Origin: Hofstenia miamia
Lineage: Eukaryota; Xenacoelomorpha; Acoela; Hofsteniidae
NCBI GenBank assembly: GCA_900660155.1
Contig: CABFPE010000078.1
Coordinates: 555,281-619,280 of the forward strand
DNA length: 64,000 nt
Reading direction: 5' to 3'
This document shows positions 1 through 12,854 of the stretch, piece after piece. A program made the position numbers and the translations under genes. The notes beneath the pieces were generated by a model that had not been told where the DNA came from, did not search any database, and worked only from the letters and a program-made list of their open reading frames with translations. Every line of letters begins with the position of its first letter. Position 1 is the first letter of the stretch.

Positions 1-1425
1 AATAACTCAGTTTATATATTTATTTAAAATGTGCTTAAATTTGTTATTTTCGCAGGCGCAGTATGTGATGAAGGGTAATAAATTTGATATCAAATAATCT
101 TCTAAAACATTAAAGATAGTATTAGTTTCTGGTTGAAAAAGTATTATCGGCAAACGTTACACAACTTAACTTCGAATTCGAAACACTGAAGAACAACAGC
201 GAGAACCAAAAACTGTCAAGCGCCTTTCTAATTAAATGAGTAATGCATTTTTGAATTGATTTTTCGTATTAGAAGAACTGTAGTAATTTTACATATTTAA
301 AAGTAATTAAAATCTTAAGCGAAAAGTGCAAAAAATTAATGCTAACAGCACTTCAATCCAATTAATTAGTGTTAAGTGGTGAATCAACCTAAAAAATATT
401 AAGATTTTAGCAAAAAACTACTTGTATATTAAAAGCTTAGAACAGAGAGAATATCGCAAGAAAAACATACTATTTTCTGCAAATTTCTCTCACATCTGTA
501 TCAAAATAATGCGATTTGACCCTAAACGCAGAGAAAAAGTACAATTCTTTTCCAAGACTATCAAGGAAAAATACCTCAATAATTATCACAAATTTAAGGG
601 ATTAATAAGAGATTTCAAACATTACAAGGGCTATTGAATATAGGACAACAAATCGCACAGAAATCGGATTTCAGAAGAAGTGAATAGTTGAATTACGATT
701 TCAATGATTCTGTTAATCATACCCGTGTATATTAGCATGGTATGTATTAAATTTAGAAAATATATTCATAAGCAACTCATGGTGTTTATAGCAGCCTTTA
801 GTATACAAAAATCGTCGATGTCGACTAAAGCCAAAAATGAGGCTATTTTTTCTGAATTTCTGTTAAAAAGAGTGGAATATGGTACCGTTTCATAATATTC
901 TTAAAATCATATTGTACACGTTATAAATATGACAATTTCCTAAATTCATCCTTACAGTAGACTTCATGAAATCTAAAAATATGTTGTAAAAAATATCAGT
1001 ATCTTCTTTGCACGATGCGCACGTAATACGTAAGAATGTAACATTAAAATTATTAAAATTTAAACAAAAAACTAAATAGATGAAATAGAATAATGTAAAG
1101 ACTTGAAATTATTCAACAATAGTTTTAGAAACTAATGACTTAGATGAAAATATGTTCCAAAAATTCGGCACTTCCTCACTTGTGCGAAAATGAAGGGATA
1201 AACTCAATTACTTGACTGTTGTAAATCAACGTCTTTGAATAAAAATGTCAATATTTCAATAAGAAAAAGCAGGTTGTGACGGATGGAGTTCAATTAATAT
1301 TTGACAGTTACGTTTTGGGGTAGACATGCGACGAATTAAAAAGAGGCTGGATTTCTCTTTTATTGAAATAACCGATATCACAAATCACGGAAAATATTGC
1401 AATAAAAATTGTATAAATAAAATAC
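1..1425. other. AT-rich non-coding stretch
   Basis: No gene is supported here. Open frames are short, use AT-biased codons and show no family resemblance. It ends at a single N (1426) that marks a scaffold join. Confidence 0.6.
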
Positions 1426-1426
1426 N

Positions 1427-1773
1427 ATTCGAATCATCATAACAAAATCCTGATTAAATTCGTTGAGAGTTTAATATCGTTCACTTCATCTCTTGGATAG
1501 CTAAAAAATATGTATTTTTCAACAACTAAAATCATTTCTCTTTTAACTATATTCGATAAAAGTAGTAAAAATACCGCTTTGAACGAATACAAAACGCAAC
1601 GCAATTCAATAATCAACGTTTATAATTTTGAACATTTTGGCGCTGTTTATCGTAATTCCGAGGCGGTTGGAGTAAGCAAACAACGATTTTTACATTGGAA
1701 ATACCTAACGCACTTAAAAATTTAGAATAATTAAATGTTTTCATAGTACAATATAAAATGTTTACCAACCCCA
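1427..1773. repeat. N-bounded patch duplicating 2251-2596
   Basis: This 347-base patch lies between single N characters at 1426 and 1774. It repeats 2251-2596 almost perfectly: I see one base substitution (gaatac versus gaatcc) and one extra T in a T run. An isolated patch with Ns on both sides and an immediate neighbour copy is most simply an alternative-allele contig placed next to its own locus. It encodes nothing recognisable. Confidence 0.8.
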
Positions 1774-1774
1774 N

Positions 1775-1800
1775 ATATATATATATATAATATATATATA
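1775..1800. repeat. TA microsatellite
   Basis: Alternating A/T run immediately after the N at 1774, interrupted once. It is probably the reason assembly broke here. Confidence 0.85.
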
Positions 1801-2250
1801 AATCATTTAAGAAAATATTGAAACAAAATTTATTAAGAAAGGAATTCATATATGGAACATCTAGACAATTTAATGGATGGCGAAATTGTATTGATTTTTT
1901 TAATATGTAATGTGTTATTTTTCCTTTTTATGTATTTTATTTTGTATGAATATTGAGATAGGATGACGTGCATAATCTCATAACTATGTTCTGAAAGTTG
2001 CTAATCTTCATTAGGAGAGCTTACTCGTCCCTAGCATACAAAACAGAAATAAAGCATTGCCAATTAGTTGTAAAGTAGAAAATCCACGTCATCAAATTTC
2101 CAAAGAAAAATTTCATTATTGTAAGGAAATTTAGAATTGATTATTAGATCTGAAACATGGTAAAAATGGCAGTCATAGGGTTGTTTGATTCATTGCTGCT
2201 AAACTTAGACGCTGATTAGAAAGCATATGCGTGAAAGCAAATTTATTTGA

Positions 2251-2596
2251 ATTCGAATCATCATAACAAAATCCTGATTAAATTCGTTGAGAGTTTAATA
2301 TCGTTCACTTCATCTCTTGGATAGCTAAAAAATATGTATTTTTCAACAACTAAAATCATTTCTCTTTTAACTATATTCGATAAAAGTAGTAAAAATACCG
2401 CTTTGAACGAATCCAAAACGCAACGCAATTCAATAATCAACGTTTATAATTTGAACATTTTGGCGCTGTTTATCGTAATTCCGAGGCGGTTGGAGTAAGC
2501 AAACAACGATTTTTACATTGGAAATACCTAACGCACTTAAAAATTTAGAATAATTAAATGTTTTCATAGTACAATATAAAATGTTTACCAACCCCA
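2251..2596. repeat. Second copy of the 347-base patch
   Basis: Near-identical partner of 1427-1773, lying in continuous sequence without Ns. It is therefore more likely to be the true locus. No coding potential is recognised. Confidence 0.8.
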
Positions 2597-4535
2597 ACTG
2601 GACTTATCCGTTTTAGCATGTATAAAATGGCCAAAAGAAGAGTCGCAGTTTGAATTTACAATTTCAGAAAGGAATGTCCGAGCGAGAACTAGAGCAGTAG
2701 CAGGCTATTTTTAGTTATCCTCGTGAATGAATAAAATTTCAACTTTTTATGATTAAAAAAGTTGAACAAATTAGGAGCAATTTTCAGTTATTAAAATATT
2801 ATATTTAACTAAAAACCCCTTCATCCTGTGATGCTTTCGGGTATTAAACATATATCTTTTTTAGTTCATAAGCAACCATAGTTGATCCTAAAACATCTGT
2901 AGGTTTTAAAGCGAATATGAACACTTTCTTTTTGAATTGTTGTGGATCCACAATTGACAAGTCTAAAAACCAAAAAATATAGAATTGTTGAAGCCTCACA
3001 AAATGACAAATTTAGCTTCAATTGCCACAGGAAATAATGTATCAGTAGAAATAGTCGAAACTTATTTTAAATTGCCAAGTTGGAGTTAAAAAAATCCCTC
3101 TGATTAGCAAAAGTGTATAGTAGTTAAAAATATTGTTGTGATTGTGGAATAATGAACTATGGAGGCTTTACAGAATGCTGAAAACCACTAAAATATCTGG
3201 CAACAACTCGCAGAGTAGTGGCTGTAGAAAATGATATGTCTAAGTTTCTAGAACAGCAAGATGCCTGTATAGCACGAAGGAATCTGCTAAAGCCCAATAT
3301 GTGTAAATTTATTGCAAAAATCGGATTTAAAACCAGAGTCCTTGTATGGAACTTTTTAGCGATTAAAAACTCCTATGAAAATTAAATAAAAATATATTTA
3401 TTAGTTGTTTTAGTACATTGTCAAATCTAATATCAATTTTCCATACATTTTATAATTTCTGAAGATGAGTAAATTATAGTCGAAAATGTCAAGCGATGTG
3501 TTCTTATCCAATACATATATACAATAGTTGAAATAATAAATACAGCAAATTTCATGTGAATATGAATTAATAGAATAAAAATAAAATTTTCTAAAAATAA
3601 TTGAAAACTCCTAGTCGATATAAATTGTATAGGAGTTTTTAAACCATACTCTGTATTATTTCATGAATTGATATTGTTGCGAAAGAGGATATATTTAAAG
3701 CGTAGTATCTTTAGCCAAGTAAGTCCCTAGAATCCTAGATGCTAGATCAAAAAAATGCAAAGCAAGGTGAAAAGCTGAAGTATGAAAGGTGAAGCGTTAT
3801 GGGCGTATACAAACTATACGAACTGCCTTCATGGCATAGAATATAAATTGACGTAAGAAATTAGACTAATGCGCACCTTTTAAAAAAGAAATTAGACGCA
3901 ACAGGCATCGCTTGAAAATTTCAATTCCTCACAAGGCCTTTGATAAAGGGGCACTTGCATCAAAATAATAAGCAGAAAATGATTTTTGAAACTTGATTTA
4001 AAACGTATAATAAAATACGTCATCAAATATTTGCAAACAAATGTGAAGGTCGAAATTTTAATTTATGTAATGGCACCTCGATGGTGAGAGGAGCTGATTC
4101 AGATGGCATTGTATGAGAAACAATAACAACAAAACACTCTGTTCAGTTATCTCCTGATTTGAGAGCAAAGACATTGTAATAAAAACAAAGATTCCCCGTC
4201 AATGCATAAAAGATTGAACTGTAAACATTTCAAATGAAAAGCAGTCTTTATTCTATCACCAGTTTAATATAACGCTCACTCTGCCGGTTGCGCAAAATTA
4301 AAAGTATACTCAATAAAAACATCAGAATAGCGATACAACTCTTATCACTGGACACGGATGAGCTATCACACAGAAAAATCTCTTTCAAGTACTCAACACT
4401 TTAACAATGAATTTTCAATTTCAGAGACTGGACACAAAAACATTTTTACAATTTTATCTAGTTGAAAATTTTTTGTAAAATTACTGAAAATCAAATGTAC
4501 AACACAAATTTGAAAGCAAATTTAGCTTATAATGA
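2597..4535. other. Non-coding stretch
   Basis: No exon with both a coding-like frame and good splice borders stands out. Short open stretches near 3000-3300 and 3610-3720 are no better than expected in AT-rich DNA. Confidence 0.5.
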
Positions 4536-4543
4536 TTACATGG

Positions 4544-4862
4544 CAGAGGCACGTGAAGGACTTTTAAAACTGGAGGAGGGAGGGCTGACACACATTTTTA
4601 CAGAACAAAAGTAGTAAACAAAAAGCTTTTAGCAGACGAAAAAACCAAGGTAGAAAATTGAAACAAAAGTAAATTTACACAAAATACAATCGTCTGTTTT
4701 TAGCAGCAAATCGATTGATGACATCTTGAATGTCAATTCTAAAAACGTTATGTATGTAGATAAGAACAAGACATTTTCCATTTTTGAGGAAAAGAACAAT
4801 TTCAATTAAGTGTTAACAGCTCATTTCAGGGGGGGGGAGGTCGCCTTCTAAACGCGCCACTG
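4544..4862. mobile_element. hAT-like MITE (non-autonomous DNA transposon)
   Basis: The left end begins CAGAGGCACG and the right end, read on the minus strand, begins CAGTGGCGCG, so the termini are imperfect inverted repeats of hAT type. They are flanked by an 8-bp target duplication, TTACATGG (4536-4543) and CTACATGG (4863-4870), differing at one base. The 319-bp body has no transposase frame and includes a G-rich tract near 4830-4838. The 8-bp duplication and CAGNGGC termini are the signature of hAT elements; assignment beyond superfamily is not possible here. Confidence 0.7.
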
Positions 4863-6477
4863 CTACATGGTGATGAAAAATGTCGTATAGGAAAAATCAA
4901 CAAACCCAACAAAAATGGATTGTTTGTCTTGTATGGTTCGTAAAATTGTGTTTTGCAAAAAACTATTTAAAACCTTAAGTCGTTTTAAACAAAAAGTAAA
5001 TGTGTTTTTCATTCAATTTTCAAAATTATTCTTTTCAAAGTTGAAAAAATGAATCAAATGATGTACACATAGATATTTTTATCCCAAGGGGAAACGAGAA
5101 CAATCGTTAGTAGCAACCGAAGGCTCCTCAACTCGTTCAAAGAAAAAAACTATGACAGCATTTACGCAAGCATATTATTAAAAAAGTATTTCAAACAGTT
5201 CATATTAGACAACATTTAGCCTGTTCCAAAAGTTAATTTATTCAACACTGAAGTTTTAATTCCGATCAGAATTTTCTAAAATATTTCAACAATACTTAAA
5301 ATGAGTAAATTTTTGAACTGTATGCTGGCTAATAGATAATTTCGCTACAAAATAGTGTTCTCCTGATTTCAATATTAAATGTCCTTAATAAAAAATTAAT
5401 TTAAATTTTAATATGAAATTACATTACAAAACAAATTGGATAAGATGCAAAGAGAAATAGTTAACTGCAATAATTTCCTACACAGAAATAATAAATTCCA
5501 AATTAATTAGATAGAACCGTAATTTAATTTTGGAAAAGGAAATATTACGAAAATGAAATTTCTCTGATTAAAAACTAGCATTTTAATTCAAAGTGTAATG
5601 TTATAAAACACAAATCTGGTTTATTTTATCAAATATTGTTGCGCTTTCTCCTTTGACTAGCGCATGCTAACGCGTATTCGTTCACATTTTAACAGCATAA
5701 CTAAGTCAGTCAGGCAATTTGACAAGATTCATGGACGAATTACAGAGAAATGATTTATCAAAGAACTTTTGATTGGCCACCTCACTAGAACAGATGATCT
5801 ACTTCAGATTTAATGCAACAGTAAATAACGCACTCAGCATATATTTGCATCGAAAGCCATAAATGCTAGAGTAATTTGAACATTAGCTACGCAAGAAATT
5901 TCGAGCAAAGTCAATGTTTATTTTAAACTAAATCTTTTAACCGTTCACTGTGACAATTCAAGCAAATTAAGAAGGGTGGAATGCAATTATGGGTGAACGT
6001 TTAACCGAAAAAACCAAAAAAATTACTAAAACCGATTATTTCGATTTTTATTTCTATATAGCACGGAACCTTGTTTAAAAAGTAAACTGCTCATTGAAAC
6101 TTTCAGTTATGCCTATTTGCTTCATAATTTTTGTTTGCAAAACGACTGGTCAGTTCGATTACATTAGTATAGGAGTGATGTGTATACATCACTTTTACGT
6201 TGAAATCAAGAAGGAACCTCAACATGGTGACCACAAGGCGAGGTATGAAAAAAATAAATAAAATTCAGTTAAGTTGTTACAATTCATGAATAAATTGATT
6301 CTTTTCCAGTATTATTGTTTTGTGTAAAACCGAAAGCGAACCGAGAGTCAAAATTCACTAACCGCTATCATTAAATGCAATGTATGACTTGAAAAAATGT
6401 GAAATTTGAAAATAACATTTAGTACCACTACATAATTCTAAATAAATTGGGAAACGAGATGAATGATTAGGTGTTAG

Positions 6478-6500
6478 GTGTGTGTGTGTTTGTGTGTGTG
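6478..6500. repeat. GT microsatellite
   Basis: Alternating GT run with one interruption. Confidence 0.8.
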
Positions 6501-7477
6501 CATTATGTAATAAATTACATAATAATTATTCAAACGACATCGAATGAAAATAGAATATAAGAATAGAATTATTATAAAAATTCGTTCCCACGAAGTCTAA
6601 GGTAATTTAATTAAATATGAATGTGAAAAACTCTGATAGATATTTAAAACACTTCACTTAACTCTCCTTGATAAATACATCTTCACAAGCCTCTTTAATA
6701 ATATATTTGCTGTGTCTCTTACATCTTATGCGATAGTTAATTCAAATATATTAGTTTTAGAAAAATGTGCCACTAAATGTTGATTACGTCCATACAAAAT
6801 TGTTGTTGGTAATATACAATACTTTCTAATGAATGTATAATATTATACATGCTCGACAAATTCTTTGTTTGGCAATCAATTGAACATATTTTCCCACGTG
6901 TTTCTTCGTGTGATTTTAAAGAATTTTAATTACATGCAAAGTCGTTGATAGACAATTAAGTGCTATAATAATCCAACCATACATGGGGGAATTGATTGAA
7001 AAGTGTTTTGAACGCAAACAAGTTAGTTGAATTCTATTTTCTTAAGTGCTGATGACATCCTAAGAAAAAATAAGAACGAGTAGAGAATAATAACTTTGAC
7101 AGCTGAACATACACATTTGCATGTCATTTCGACGCCACAAATCACAACGTTACGCTAATCTCCAACATTTATAATTAAATTCATGTTTTACTATAAAGTT
7201 CAATGGAAAATAAGATCAAAATTGCAATTCTATCAAAAAAACAGTGCAGCCGTGTAAACAGTAAAAGTCTAACTAAAAATACACATATGGACCTATTTTA
7301 TACGATCTTTCGAGTGATCGAATTAATACAGGACCAGATTTTGAAAAATATTATTTACCTTGTCCATATTAACAAGACATCGAGATCATTGTCACTAATG
7401 AGCCTATATTAATTGATTCTAGGCAAATATAGAAATGCAGCTACTCCACTGAGCAGTATCTAAAGTTAGACTAATTT

Positions 7478-7480
<3 letters not shown>

Positions 7481-7510
<30 letters not shown>
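7481..7510. repeat. AT microsatellite
   Basis: Thirty bases of uninterrupted AT dinucleotide. Confidence 0.9.
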
Positions 7511-7516
<6 letters not shown>

Positions 7517-8195
7517 ATATAAAAAACTATATTTTGCCACATGGGTAAAGGTAACATGGTGCCAAGTGGCGAAGTGTAAAGTTGTTGTAAAGATGAAATA
7601 TAATTGAAAATTAGATGCCAAGAAAAATATAAAGGTGAAGCGTTAATGTATGTTTTCTCATCATGAAATTCAAAGATGAAAATTAATATTCAAGAGTGTG
7701 CTTAACATGCTAATTAAAATGATGAATTGACTTTATGACAAAGCGTTCACAACTGAAAACAGATGATAATTCCCTTATAGGCATTGTCTCAAATAATTCA
7801 TTAAACATAAAAGAACTCAAAAATCACAAATTAATTAATGCTTACATGCCTCAAATTACATCCGAATGCTCATTCAAAACACCTCGACGTGCATCTCATT
7901 TGAAAACGTAATAAGCCAATAGTTACTCACATAGATATATCTCACTAAGCACGAATTTTCATTATTGGCATAAGCAAACAAGCCTTAGGGCTTCATGAAA
8001 TGTCATTAGGTCAAAGAGTATGTGATTCAAGTATATGGAACATTTTAATACAATAAAATACAAAAACAATTAAATTTATGAATCATTAAAAATGTTTTGA
8101 TAGACAAAAGTGTTGACTGAGCAAAATCCGCTCGTATTTTACGTAGACAACACTATCATTTAAACTTTGCTAGAAGACAGTTAACACTTTCTAAT

Positions 8196-8331
8196 TCACC
8201 ATTTGATGCTTGTCTCACTTAAAGTACGAGTGTTTTTATAAGTACCAGATGAAGTGCCAAATACTTCTTTCACGAACAATGCAAAATGTATAGAAGCATT
8301 ATCAAAAACTATCATGCCATTTCCTTCTATA
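8196..8331 (-). pseudogene. Possible DDE transposase scrap
   Basis: A minus-strand open frame of about 45 codons contains the motif IVFDNASIHFA. That resembles the second-aspartate block (DNASIH) of DDE transposases in the IS630/Tc1/mariner group. It is bounded by stops on both sides, has no partner motifs that I can read nearby, and has no terminal repeats. I infer a short, old transposase remnant. The match rests on one motif, so chance resemblance is a real alternative. Confidence 0.3.
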
Positions 8332-11300
8332 TTTTATCATAACAGAAGCAACACCAGACAGTAAATGTCAGAAAGAATTGGAGCTTGGTGTTTAACATTG
8401 AATTACATATATTTTGTGATTGATACAATTATATTCCATTCTAATATTTTATACGATAATCACGAGATTAAGTGCAATAATATTCGGTTCTAAAACACAT
8501 TCATTTGTTTACGCCGCAAATCCAAAACATCATTATCCTAAAAATTCTACGCCATTGTCTAAAAATATTAGCAAGGGGAAGAGGACACATTACCTAGTCT
8601 GGAAAAACAAAGTAGAGTAAAAATTCTATAAAATTCATTTTAAAGTTTTTCCTATCAAAGGAAATGAAGCAAAAGGTTTTGCAAATATTTTCCTTACCAA
8701 TTTTATGCTTATTTATTTATCTTAGGCATCGTTATATCTGAAGCTATCTAGAAAAGCACGAAAACACAGAGAATAAATTTCCCAAGCATCCATAGTTTAC
8801 TTAAATTAACATGTGCATGTAAAATAGATTTTGCTATGTAATTTAAAGGACAAATATGTCGGATTTCTAAATGTGTAGAATTATGAATGCCAAGGTATGA
8901 AAATGACTACTAATGTAAATAATTATCAACAATATTTTGAAAGAGCATTGAGAAAGACTTTAATGCGTTACTTGCAAAGTCAACTACCGAATGTTGAAAT
9001 GACAACCAATCAAATCACTCGGTTGGTATTCGAGCTTTCGTTTTTGTTACGTAATTATTTCCGAGCAGTTCATTGAAAGTCTTTAGCCATCATAAAACAT
9101 ATTGTGAAAAGCTTGCCTGTAAGAATATTTTTTTTACCAAAATAGTGAAATTTAAAAAAAAGGTTCTTGTGCATAAAATAACCTGACTCTCCAATAATGA
9201 AACCTACTGAAATAAAGCTATGCGATAACTAATGGATAATTCATCATTGCTTGATTCCAACATAATTAATAATCGATTGAATTTTTTCCCAAAGCGATGC
9301 TGTTTCAATTGCTTGTAGCTATCCAAAATGAATTAACAAAAAGATTTTTAAATAGTTTTGCGATTAAATTATCACAAGGATTTAGCATGAAATCATTATA
9401 ATAAATTTGAAAAATTATGTGTATACTTTATGTTTATTTTGACACTTTGTACATTCGACCTAAAGGTCGCAAATAGTGAAATATACTCCCTCTATCTAAA
9501 AAAATTAATAACTTGCAATACAGTAATTAAATTTCAAATTGAACATTAAAGTATATTATCATCAAAATGTTAAACTGTCTCTTTATTATTCATTACTAAT
9601 TGAAGTGTTCTTAAATATTAAAAATATTTTTTAGTTATTTGTATGAGTGCGTTAAGAGAAAGAGTCAAAATTCCAGAATTTTTTATACTTTAAAGACGAA
9701 GTTAAAATACGAAATATCACTGTTCTAAATCCGACAATGGAGTTTAGACATTAACAACTGGCAATAATAAATTTAGTTAATATATTTTTAGTATTATTAT
9801 GCTATACTGTATTACATCAAAGGGACATTATGAGTTTTAACATCACGAGCTATTGAATGCATCACTTTCTCGCTAGATAGTGGAAACACTTAATCCAGAA
9901 ACCCTGACAGAAAGAAACTTCTGAATAAAAAAGTTTGTTTAACCTACACGTCATCAATAAATTAAAATTGGTATTCTGATAAAAATTAGTGGATATTTTA
10001 AAAGTAGCTCTCTAAATCTCCTAAAGCCATGTACGTCTTGAAATTCAAGCCTAAATTGCATTTGTAACACAACTCATCAAATGGATATTAACGATACAAA
10101 ATATACGAAGCAATTGAAGAATACAAACTATTTAAGTTACAAATAACGCAACCTTAGTCTAAGAACATATCATTGTTTAGGATAGGTCCTAACAAAATAT
10201 ACAAAATTCATTCGATAACTAAACTAAATTATAATTGCCTATCTCTTGGAATTAAAACAGATGACGATCTACTTAATATTCAATGAATTCCTTTGATCAG
10301 AGTAACATATGCGGTTATAATAAAAATTAATTAGCACATAAAATAAAAGTAGAGAAGTCGAAATACAAAAATGTGTATGGCAACGTCTGATTGATATTCG
10401 TTGTGGCGCCATGAATGAAACGATTCTTACGTCTTAACCTTAGTTTCCAATAGCAAATCAATTATCATTTGTCGCTAATGATTAGTTTTTAATTGAGAAC
10501 ACATTGATTAATAAATTATCTGTAATTTAAAAAGTCAGTTTCCAACTTTAAGTAAATTATTTTGAAAAAGACGTTAATTGATGCAAATCTTTCTGCATAA
10601 TTAAATGTACAATTACTACGAAAACTAACACTTTCATTAAATTTAAGTCATTCAAACTTTGATAAACATGCAAAATTATGGCTGAAGGATGAAAATTAAA
10701 TTTTAGTAAAATGTTTTAGTGCCTATTTAATATTATTTCTTTAGTCTAGAAAATCCCGACATCTTTCTAAATATATATAAGTAATGCTAAAAATATTTAA
10801 ATAAATTAAAGAATTTCACATTTGAACACAAGATGGTGTAAAATAACATGTTGTTTACTATTATTTATTGAAGATTCCAGTGAGTGAACATGTGTCAAGA
10901 AATGTAATATTTGCATTGCAAATTGAGACACAAATGTGGATGAATACAGCTAGAAAAAATTAATAAATTAAAAAATATCCGTCCAGTCGGGAATCGCAAA
11001 TGCCGCTTTGATAATTCACATTTTTGTTAGTACATAAATACATAAGTTTGTCTTTAAAAATATTTTATCAATGTATAAATAAACACATATGTGTACTTTA
11101 TATGCTTGCGCGGTGGCGGTTTGAAATTTTACACGCGGTACGGTGATAAATGTTTCACACAATTATTGATTTTTTGAGAAGCTTTTACTTGTTTTCTATT
11201 AGCTATATAATTATTTTCTTTGAAGTACACACTCTTAAAGTTATAAGATTAATTTTTATGTCAATTTTTTCTATTTGAAGAATTAATAAGGAATTAAAAT

Positions 11301-11433
11301 GAGTTTCAGTTATCATCACCAACAAAAAGTTATAAAAATCGCGATAATTATATTCAACCCAGACCCATTCTAGAGCCATCTGGCTTAGAAATGGTTTCAA
11401 TTCCAGAGCTAAAAAACTTGGCTTTCAACTACC

Positions 11434-11477
<44 letters not shown>

Positions 11478-12632
11478 TATATATATACATAAAATTTATA
11501 TATATATATATATATTGAAAAAGATTTGATAGGCTGAATAAAATTCGGGAAAACATAATTACTTCAAGTAAAATGAATTGCTCAGCAATGACGTTAGTGA
11601 AGCTGTTTCAAAAAGTGAATTTTCACTTCCATTTTCAAATAAAACAAAAAATTATATTAGTTTTAATCAAACATCGAATTCATTTTAAATTTTTAAATGC
11701 TACATCAATCTTACATAGTCAATACTGAATCGTGGTGATAATGAATAAAATATCTCATTTTAGATAGAAACCAACCATTTTCTAATTAAAAATTATTTTG
11801 ACAATTTAGACATGTTTCAACTACATGTAGACTACAGTTAGACCACATGATTAATTTGTACATTTACATCCTTTCTGTGCAATCAATAAAAGTAACCATA
11901 AACGCCTCCTTAGGCCTTTCTGAAAAGCTTCACAATGATACACATGTGAAAAGGAAACATTGTTAACTTGTAAATGTATGTCCTTAAGGAGAAATCATTA
12001 CAAACTTCAACTTTAGCTAAAATACCTTGAAATACACGAGAAAAAAAGACATTAATGTCTCCATGATAAACTTACGACTCAATATAATTAAACGAAAAAA
12101 CAAACACATAATAAAAAATAAATAGTACGTACTAAAAATAGATTTTGGATTGCATAAAATCATTTGAAATTAATTAGTAATTATTTCCTTGTGCTTCAGG
12201 TCTTTATACATGGATGTCACTATTCTTAAAAATGAACTGTAAAGTGTAATAAAATAGATGTTGATATTCATAAAATTTGCAGAAAAACAGTTTTTATAAG
12301 AAGTCTGACCGAATAAAAAATCACAATTCAAAATTATCTAAAAGGGACAGATTATGTACTTCGTTGTTTGAATTTTTTGTTGAAATCAAGATACAAGCAA
12401 AATCAAAATGACTGCTTCTAAAAAGTAGAGTTAGAGCAAGAACTTGGGATTCTTCAATGTATGAAGATTTTAAAATCTAGAAATTAAATAAACTAAATAA
12501 ATAGAATTGGTAAGATAAATATAAAAGAAAGTTTGTTGATTGAGAACTTTTCAGCACAAAACCATAGTAAAAGTTTTATAACAATGAATTATTGAGAAAT
12601 GCAATAAATAATATCACAAAAAATTACTAAAC
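8332..12632. other. Non-coding stretch downstream of the last visible Ariadne exon
   Basis: Given the Ariadne gene on the minus strand, its next exon (RING2, starting near ECPKC) should lie at lower coordinates. I searched this stretch and the rest down to base 1 by eye and found no RING2 or Ariadne-domain coding. The stretch is therefore probably intron. It holds a long TA repeat near 11437. Confidence 0.45.
11437..11514. repeat. TA microsatellite, interrupted
   Basis: Two runs of TA dinucleotide (about 11437-11486 and 11497-11514) separated by a short AT-rich spacer. Confidence 0.9.
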
Positions 12633-12854
12633 CTTAGTATTGGCAGAAATCCAATTGGAAGTTTCACTGTCATCGTCACACTTTTTAATCCAACGCTTAA
12701 GCCAGTAGCATCGGACTGGATCGTGCCAATTCTCACCACACTGGAAACATATTTGCTTACCGCACGAGCACTTAACTGCACTTTGCTTCACGTGTTTAGC
12801 GCGAAAGGCATGCCCACAATTTGGCGCGGGGCACCAGCGCATTAATCTATTACA
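12633..12854 (-). CDS. Ariadne exon 6 (IBR domain)
   Basis: Seventy-four codons after acceptor TTTTAG, phase 0. It carries the whole C6HC IBR zinc-binding set: CPAPNC, then [22 protein letters not shown] by position, followed by [19 protein letters not shown], which is almost invariant in ARIH1 orthologues. The donor reads GTTTAG, weak but directly after the conserved ANTK. Confidence 0.92.

Larger units (their letters stand above)
4871..8195. other. Non-coding stretch with microsatellites
   Basis: No supported gene. A possible tiny spliced frame at 6224-6374 is discussed among the rejected items. The stretch contains the GT repeat at 6478-6500 and the AT repeat at 7481-7510. Confidence 0.5.

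Noticed and set aside
4880-4940. Minus-strand FCWVC, matching the RING2 core motif of Ariadne proteins
   Set aside because: It is followed at once by a stop and has none of the surrounding RING2 residues; coincidence.
6224-6374. Tiny spliced frame: MVTTRR then donor GAG/GTATGA, acceptor TTTTCCAG at 6309, continuing VLLFCVKPKANRESK to a stop
   Set aside because: Splice signals are good, but the product would be about 23-27 residues with no family resemblance; chance cannot be excluded without transcripts.
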